DNA of 12,716 nt, taken from contig JAFOIS010000324.1 in assembly GCA_017420605.1 (NCBI GenBank), forward strand, positions 1 to 12,716. Reading direction: 5' to 3'. The translations under genes were made by a program, and so were the position numbers. The stretch's first letter is position 1. Each line of letters starts with the position of its first letter. The DNA is from Lachnospiraceae bacterium (lineage in GTDB: Bacteria; Bacillota; Clostridia; Lachnospirales; Lachnospiraceae). The notes below the pieces were generated by a model, which ran no database searches, was not told where the DNA came from, and saw only the letters and a list, made by a program, of their open reading frames with translations. Below, piece by piece: positions 7,106 to 12,716 of this stretch.

Positions 7106-7107
7106 CC

Positions 7108-8076
7108 ATGGCGCTTACCAACCGGCAGTTTGAAAAGATCCTGCAGGAATACGACGAGACCAGACAGGAAAATGAACGGGCCGCGCGCGCCCGTTATGAA
7201 GAAGCGTGCGAAAAGATCCCCGCGCTCCGTAAGCTGGACGGGGAGATCGCAAAGACCGGCAGCGAGGCCGCGCAGTACGCGGTCACACACGGTGAAGTGA
7301 TGCCGGATTTTTCAGACAGGATGAACGCGCTTTCAGATAAGAGAGCGCGTCTTCTTACGGATGCGGGGTATCCCGCGGACTATACGGAGATCCGGTACCG
7401 CTGTCCTCTCTGCCGTGATACGGGTTTTGCGGACGGCCGGAAATGCACCTGCCTTCTTTCGAAAGAAGCAGCCCTTCTCCGTGAAAATTACAACGCGGAC
7501 AGTCTTTTCGCGGACGAGACCTTTGACAGTTTCCGGCTTGAGTATTATCCGGAAGAGACCGATCCGCGCATCGGGATGTCGCCCCGGGAAGCCGCTTCAC
7601 AGGCGTACCGCGCGGCCCGCTATACGGCGGACCATATCCGCGACGGCGCCTCCCTCCTCCTCCGCGGCAGCGCGGGCCTCGGAAAGACGTTCCTGTCGAA
7701 CTGCATCGCCCACGAAGCGCTGGACCGCGCCGAATCCGTCGTCTATCTTTCGGCGACCGACCTCTTCGCCCGTTTCGAAAAAGCCGCGTTTCAGGGAAAT
7801 GATTCGGCCGGCCCGTCCATTTTCCGCGAATGCGACCTGCTGATCATCGACGACCTCGGTACGGAGCTCACGAACAGTTTTGTGGAAGCGAAGCTTTTCT
7901 ACCTTGTCAATGAACGGAGCCGCCGGAAAAAAGCGACGGTCATTTCCACGAATCTCAGTATTTCCGAGATCCGCGACCGTTATTCCGATCGCATTTCTTC
8001 CCGGATTCTGCTATACTATGACGTAGTGTATCTTTTCGGCAGTGATATCAGGATCCTGAAAAAACAGCATACATGA
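7108..8076 (+). CDS. dnaI: DnaI/DnaC-type AAA+ helicase loader
   Basis: 322 residues from ATG 7108. An N-terminal coiled region (1-90) is followed by a cysteine cluster RCPLC...KCTC (Cys99, 102, 113, 115), probably zinc-binding as in DnaI. The AAA+ ATPase core has Walker A GSAGLGKT (187-194), Walker B LLIIDDLGTE (244-253), sensor-1-like TVISTNLS (277-284) and the arginine-bearing DRISSRI (294-300). The family loads the replicative helicase onto DNA opened by DnaA and DnaD. Start choice: AAGGAG (7097-7102) is 5 nt before this ATG; the in-frame GTG at 7102 overlaps the SD and is rejected. IstB-type transposon ATPases share the core, but the cysteine cluster, the DnaD neighbour and the lack of a transposase favour a loader. 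Confidence 0.93.
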   Translation: MALTNRQFEKILQEYDETRQENERAARARYEEACEKIPALRKLDGEIAKTGSEAAQYAVTHGEVMPDFSDRMNALSDKRARLLTDAGYPADYTEIRYRCPLCRDTGFADGRKCTCLLSKEAALLRENYNADSLFADETFDSFRLEYYPEETDPRIGMSPREAASQAYRAARYTADHIRDGASLLLRGSAGLGKTFLSNCIAHEALDRAESVVYLSATDLFARFEKAAFQGNDSAGPSIFRECDLLIIDDLGTELTNSFVEAKLFYLVNERSRRKKATVISTNLSISEIRDRYSDRISSRILLYYDVVYLFGSDIRILKKQHT

Positions 8077-8088
8077 GGAGGCCCCCAC

Positions 8089-9285
8089 TTGAGCACATCG
8101 TTGTACGGCGCACAGCTTCTGACTACGATCCCCGAAGGACATCTTGCTATCATCCCGCTCGATTCCATGTCGGAATTCGGGAAACGCATCGACAGCTACA
8201 TCACTCTGTGGCGAAAGGAACGCATGGCACAGAGCCTGACGCTTCATACGCTCGGTGACTCCTATCTCTCTGACAGCTACATCGTACCGGCAAAAACGCC
8301 CCGTTTCGGTTCCGGCGAGGCCAAGGGCGAGGTGACCGCCTCCGTCCGCGGCGACGACGTCTATATCCTCGTCGACGTCTGCAACTACTCGAAGACCTAC
8401 CGTATCGGCAGATACACCAACGTAAAATCGCCCGACGACCATTTCCAGGACCTGAAGCGCGTGATCTCCGCGGTCCGGGCCACCGCCCGCCGCATCAACG
8501 TCATCATGCCGTACCTCTATGAAGGCCGGCAGATGAAGCGCGACGGCCGCGAATCCCTCGACTGTGCCGATGCGCTGCAGGAGCTCGTACAGCTCGGCGT
8601 CAGCATGATCATCACCTTTGACGCGCACGACGCGCGCGTACAGAACGCGATTCCGCTTTCGGGCTTCGAAGTCATGCAGGCGAGCTACCAGTTCATCAAG
8701 GCCATTCTCCGGAGCGCGCCCGATCTTCCGGTGGACAAGGATCACCTCATGGTGGTAAGCCCCGACGAAGGCGGCATGCGGCGCGCGATCTATATGGCCA
8801 ACGTGCTGGGCGTGGATATGGGCACGTTCTATCAGCGGCATGATTATTCCATCGTCAACGAAAAAGGCAGCCATCCGGTCGTCGCCAACCAGTTCCTCGG
8901 CTCGGAAGTCGCCGGCAAGAACATCATTATCGTGGACGATATGATCTCGTCCGGCGAAACGGTGATCCGCACGGCGGAGCTTCTGCGTGAACGCGGCGCA
9001 AAGGATATCTACATCTGCGCGACGTTCGGCATGTTCACCCGCGGCTTCGAAGCTTTTGACAAAGCGTATAAGGAAGGCGTTTTCACGCGGATCTTCACGA
9101 CGAACCTGATCTACCAGCAGCCGGAGCTTCTGAAGAAGAAATACTATACGAACTGCGACATGACGAAGTTCGTGGCGCTCATTATCGATACGTTGAATCA
9201 CGACAGTTCGATCAGCATGTATCTCGATCCGGTCGATCGGATCCGTGCGGTTCTGGAAAAGCACAAAAAGGGAATACCGATCTGA
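8089..9285 (+). CDS. prs: Ribose-phosphate pyrophosphokinase (PRPP synthetase), long clostridial form
   Basis: Forms PRPP from ribose-5-phosphate and ATP for nucleotide, His, Trp and NAD synthesis. 398 residues against about 315 for the classic enzyme, with a longer N-terminus and a different middle. Two phosphoribosyltransferase-fold halves are visible. INVIMPYLYEGRQMKRDGRES (136-156) matches the Arg-Gln ATP-binding region. TFDAHDARVQ (176-185) matches the metal-binding DLHA motif, with His180. SPDEGGMRRA (224-233) follows, and IVDDMISSGET (281-291) is the PRPP-binding loop. Start TTG at 8089 is set by GAGGAGG 7 nt upstream, and only 12 nt separate it from the loader gene, so it is co-translated with the primosome genes. 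Odd: where the classic enzyme has the catalytic loop Lys-Arg-Arg, this one reads Gln249-Arg250-His251. Activity is therefore likely but not certain. Confidence 0.92.
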   Translation: MSTSLYGAQLLTTIPEGHLAIIPLDSMSEFGKRIDSYITLWRKERMAQSLTLHTLGDSYLSDSYIVPAKTPRFGSGEAKGEVTASVRGDDVYILVDVCNYSKTYRIGRYTNVKSPDDHFQDLKRVISAVRATARRINVIMPYLYEGRQMKRDGRESLDCADALQELVQLGVSMIITFDAHDARVQNAIPLSGFEVMQASYQFIKAILRSAPDLPVDKDHLMVVSPDEGGMRRAIYMANVLGVDMGTFYQRHDYSIVNEKGSHPVVANQFLGSEVAGKNIIIVDDMISSGETVIRTAELLRERGAKDIYICATFGMFTRGFEAFDKAYKEGVFTRIFTTNLIYQQPELLKKKYYTNCDMTKFVALIIDTLNHDSSISMYLDPVDRIRAVLEKHKKGIPI

Positions 9286-9581
9286 TCTCAGACAGATATG
9301 CCGCGTTTGACGCAGCGTATCATCGCAGAGCGGTGCCGCTTACCTTTCTTCGCTTCAGGCAGATCTGCGACGATCTGTTCGGACAAAAGAGAGCCGTCCT
9401 CACAGATCGCACACTGCCTTTGCGAAGATGCGGACGCCTGGCACAATGCTCTGCTCAAGATGCGCTGCTGACGCGGCATATTTTTGCGGTTTTATCCGGC
9501 ACAGGCATATACCCGCACCGATATTCACCGGCATGAATGCCGGTCATCATAAAATAATACACAGCAGAAAGGGACTAATCG
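9286..9581. other. 296-nt gap between prs and the M18 aminopeptidase gene, no recognised gene
   Basis: Two short open frames cover it (9288-9479 minus, 9333-9536 plus). Neither has an SD, a recognisable product or family-like composition. It contains a weak hairpin AGCGG/CCGCT (9329-9340) followed by TACCTTTCTT, possibly a poor prs terminator. A neat hairpin ACCGGCA-TGAA-TGCCGGT (9527-9544) lies before the next gene. A possible promoter, TTGCGG (9484-9489) with TATACC (9508-9513) at 18 bp, is weak. No tRNA or known RNA fold is recognised. Confidence 0.4.
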
Positions 9582-10958
9582 ATGGAAAAGAACAGCGCAT
9601 GGAAAAAGCGTGCCGCGGAGATCGGCAACGTATTCGCCGTCGCGGAGGATTATAAAGCATTTATCTCGCGGTGCAAGACCGAGCGCGAATGTGTCGCCTG
9701 GGCGGTCGCCGAGGCAAAGGCGGCGGGATTCCGGGATCTTGCCGAAGTGACGGAAAAAGGTGAGGCGCTGAAAGCCGGCGATAAGGTCTACGCCGCGCAT
9801 CACGGCAAAACCATCATGCTCTACGTGATCGGCACGGACGACATCGAAAAGGGCATGAACCTCATCGGCGCGCACATCGATTCCCCGCGTCTCGACCTGA
9901 AGCCCAATCCGCTCTATGAAGATACGGATCTCGCCATGATCGAGACCCATTACTACGGCGGCATTAAGAAATACCAGTGGGTCGCCCTGCCGCTCGCGCT
10001 GCACGGCGTGATCTGCACGAAAGACGGCCGCACGGTAACGCTCGCCCTGGGCGAGGATCCGAAGGATCCGGTCTTCGGTGTTTCCGACCTTCTGATCCAC
10101 CTTGCGCAGAAGCAGATGGAAAAGTCCGCCAGCCTCGTGGTCGAAGGAGAAGACCTCAACGCGATGGTGGGCAGCATCCCGCTTGCGGATGAGGAGAAGG
10201 AGGCTGTGAAGAAGGCCATCCTTGCGAAACTGAAGGAAGAGTACGGGGTGGAGGAAGCGGATCTGGTTTCCGCGGAACTGACCTTCCTCCCGGCCGGTCC
10301 CGCGCGGGATTACGGCTTCGACCGCAGCATGGTCATGGCTTACGGTCAGGACGATAAGGTCTGCGCCTATCCGGCACTCCGGGCGATCCTGCACATGGAT
10401 ACGCCGAAACGCACCTGCGTGACCGTTCTTTCCGATAAAGAAGAGGTCGGCAGCATCGGCGCGACCGGCATGCAGTCCCGTTTCTTCGAGAACACGGTAA
10501 CGGACGTTCTGCGCGCGCTCGGAAAGGATACCGCGGCCGCAGCAGGCGCCCTGTCCCGTTCGCGGATGCTCTCCGCCGACGTGACCGTTGCCTTCGATCC
10601 GAACTATCCCGAAGTCATGGAAAAGAAAAACTGCGGCTACGCCGGCATGGGGCTCGGCTTCAATAAATACGTCGGCGCCCGCGGCAAGAGCGGCTCGAAC
10701 GACGCCCGCGCCGAATACGTCGCGCTGATCCGCAGGATCCTGGACGAGGCGGACGTTTCCTACGCGGTGAATGAACTGGGGCGCGTCGACCTCGGCGGCG
10801 GCGGAACGATCTCGCACTTTACGGCGGAGTATGGCATGGACGTCATCGACTGCGGCGTCCCGGTCTTCAACATGCACGCGCCGTGGGAGATCACGAGCAA
10901 AGTCGATATTTACGAGACCCTGAAGGGTTATGAGGCTTTCTTTGCTTATGGAGAATAA
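9582..10958 (+). CDS. M18-family metalloaminopeptidase (aspartyl aminopeptidase-like)
   Basis: 458 residues, the normal size for bacterial M18 peptidases. These are cytoplasmic di-zinc enzymes that remove N-terminal residues from peptides. Ligands can be read in order: GAHIDSPRLDLKP (96-108, His98); GQDDKVCAYPAL (255-266, bridging Asp); SDKEEVGSIGATG (284-296, catalytic Glu and ligand Glu at 287/288); SADVTVAFDP (331-340, Asp333); and PVFNMHAPWE (427-436, His432). All are present, so the enzyme should be active. The ATG at 9582 is preceded by AAAGGGA about 7 nt upstream. The stop overlaps the start of hslO, so the two are co-translated. The preceding gap leaves open whether it belongs with the prs operon. 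Confidence 0.95.
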   Translation: MEKNSAWKKRAAEIGNVFAVAEDYKAFISRCKTERECVAWAVAEAKAAGFRDLAEVTEKGEALKAGDKVYAAHHGKTIMLYVIGTDDIEKGMNLIGAHIDSPRLDLKPNPLYEDTDLAMIETHYYGGIKKYQWVALPLALHGVICTKDGRTVTLALGEDPKDPVFGVSDLLIHLAQKQMEKSASLVVEGEDLNAMVGSIPLADEEKEAVKKAILAKLKEEYGVEEADLVSAELTFLPAGPARDYGFDRSMVMAYGQDDKVCAYPALRAILHMDTPKRTCVTVLSDKEEVGSIGATGMQSRFFENTVTDVLRALGKDTAAAAGALSRSRMLSADVTVAFDPNYPEVMEKKNCGYAGMGLGFNKYVGARGKSGSNDARAEYVALIRRILDEADVSYAVNELGRVDLGGGGTISHFTAEYGMDVIDCGVPVFNMHAPWEITSKVDIYETLKGYEAFFAYGE

Positions 10959-11883
10959 TAACGAACAGAACCTCAGCGGCGCTGCCGCCGGAGAGGATTA
11001 TCTCATCCGCGCAACGGCCGCGGACGATGCGATCCGCGCTTTCGCGGTCACGACGCGCGGCGTAACAGAGGAAGCCCGGCAGCGTCATGGCCTGAGCCCG
11101 GTCGCCTCCGCCGCCCTCGGCCGAACGATGGCGGCCGCCCTTATGATGGGCGCGGATCTCAAAAACGATACGGACGTCCTGACGATCCGCTTCACCGGCG
11201 ACGGGCCGATCGGCACCATCACCGTGACCGCGGACGCAAAGGGCGGCGTGAAGGGTTATGTGGATCATCCGGACGTGATCCTTCCCCCGAACGCGCAGGG
11301 CAAATTTGACGTCGGCACCGCGGTCGGGCACGGCGAGCTCCATATCATGAAGGATCTCGGGCTCAAAGAACCGTATGCCGGGACGGTGGCGATCCAGACC
11401 GGCGAGATCGCGGAAGATATCAGCTACTATTTCGCCGTCAGCGAACAGGTACCGTCCGTCGTTTCCCTCGGCGTACTGTGCAACACCGCCGACTACAGCA
11501 TCCGTGAGAGCGGCGGCTTCATGCTGCAGCTTCTGCCGTTCTGCCCGGACGAGGTGATCGAAAAGCTTGAGGAGCGGTGCCGCTCTCTTCCGAGCGCGAC
11601 CGATATGCTGCGGCAGGGCATGTCCCCGGAGGAGATCCTCTCCTTTGTGCTGGAAGGCATGGATCCGGTCGTACGGGACAAAAAGCCGGTACGTTTCCGC
11701 TGCGACTGCTCGCGGGAGCGCGTCGAGAAGGCGATCATCGCGATGGGCGCAAAAGAGATCCGCAGTCTCATCGCGGACGGAAAGCCCGTGACCTTGAACT
11801 GCGGATTCTGCAATACCGATTATACGTTTTCGATCGACGACCTGATCCTGCTCCTTTCCCGGGCGCAGCGGCAGAAGGCCTGA
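10948..11883 (+). CDS. hslO: Hsp33 redox-regulated holdase chaperone
   Basis: 311 residues from ATG 10948. Hsp33 is a cytoplasmic chaperone switched on by oxidation. The N-terminal core starts at EDYLIRATAADDAIRAFAVTT (16-36) and contains LGRTMAAALMMG (58-69) and GGVKGYVDHP (99-108). The C-terminal zinc switch has the expected CxC...CxxC pattern at Cys252, Cys254, Cys285 and Cys288, so the redox sensor is intact. The N-terminus has about 15 extra low-complexity residues before the usual start. The start is uncertain: ATG 10930 adds 6 residues but AAGGG lies only 2 nt before it, while ATG 10948 has GAGG 12 nt upstream. Either overlaps the end of the aminopeptidase gene, so coupling is likely. 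A bidirectional terminator follows. Confidence 0.95.
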   Translation: MENNNEQNLSGAAAGEDYLIRATAADDAIRAFAVTTRGVTEEARQRHGLSPVASAALGRTMAAALMMGADLKNDTDVLTIRFTGDGPIGTITVTADAKGGVKGYVDHPDVILPPNAQGKFDVGTAVGHGELHIMKDLGLKEPYAGTVAIQTGEIAEDISYYFAVSEQVPSVVSLGVLCNTADYSIRESGGFMLQLLPFCPDEVIEKLEERCRSLPSATDMLRQGMSPEEILSFVLEGMDPVVRDKKPVRFRCDCSRERVEKAIIAMGAKEIRSLIADGKPVTLNCGFCNTDYTFSIDDLILLLSRAQRQKA

Positions 11884-11913
11884 TAGATTTTATGTAAACC
11901 AAAGAGAATAAAT

Positions 11914-11953
11914 AAAAGCGGCTGCATCCCGTGAATGGTCTGCATCCGCTTTT
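11914..11953 (+). terminator. Bidirectional intrinsic terminator between hslO and asnS
   Basis: AAAAGCGG (11914-11921) pairs with CCGCTTTT (11946-11953). TGCA (11923-11926) and TGCA (11941-11944) extend the stem past one mismatch. On the plus strand TTTTCTTT follows the GC stem; on the minus strand TTTTATTTATT does. It suits both convergent genes. Confidence 0.88.
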
Positions 11954-11963
11954 CTTTACGGTT

Positions 11964-12716
<753 letters not shown>

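Noticed and set aside
7108..8076. IstB-type transposon ATPase instead of a helicase loader
   Set aside because: No transposase or terminal repeats nearby; the N-terminal cysteine cluster and DnaD-domain neighbour fit a DnaI-type loader.
8011..9264. Long minus-strand open frames opposite prs and opposite the M18 gene (9525-10877)
   Set aside because: Antisense shadows of well-recognised genes; composition is His/Arg/Asp-rich and no family is recognised.

Overview
The window looks like ordinary chromosome from a GC-rich member of the Clostridia (Bacillota), probably Lachnospiraceae or a close relative. The evidence is the gene content: paired glgC and glgD, spoVG, a DnaD-domain protein beside a DnaI-type loader, a long clostridial-type PRPP synthetase and a PcsB-like wall protein. 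Strong Shine-Dalgarno (SD) sequences and TATAAT-like -10 boxes support this, as do two TTG starts each fixed by an SD. I see no phage, insertion sequence, CRISPR array, tRNA or rRNA.

Layout. (1) Positions 1-4178 lie on the minus strand. Read 5' to 3' they are glgC, glgD (4-bp ATGA overlap with glgC), spoVG (75 nt after glgD) and a strong terminator. A separately promoted secreted coiled-coil wall protein follows and is cut by the left edge. (2) Positions 4179-4463 are a divergent promoter region with one good promoter each way. (3) Positions 4464-11883 lie on the plus strand: murC; a structured 149-nt gap; a tight primosome/nucleotide run of DnaD-domain protein, DnaI-type helicase loader and PRPP synthetase; a 296-nt gap with no recognisable gene; and an M18 aminopeptidase overlapping hslO (Hsp33). 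(4) A bidirectional terminator separates hslO from the convergent asnS, which is cut by the right edge.

How the genes fit together. glgC and glgD make ADP-glucose for glycogen; spoVG appears to be carried on the same transcript. murC and the PcsB-like protein serve peptidoglycan synthesis and remodelling. The DnaD/DnaI pair loads the replicative helicase, and the PRPP synthetase translated with it supplies the precursor for nucleotides. The M18 peptidase and Hsp33 are protein turnover and redox-chaperone functions.

No undescribed multi-gene system is evident. The items most worth a second look are: (a) an apparent change in the catalytic flexible loop of the PRPP synthetase (Gln249-Arg250-His251); (b) overlapping inverted repeats carrying four DnaA-box-like cores just upstream of the helicase-loading genes; (c) hairpins and a possible anti-SD between glgD and spoVG; (d) operator-like repeats at the glgC promoter; and (e) the Ser/Tyr/Glu repeat linker of the wall protein.
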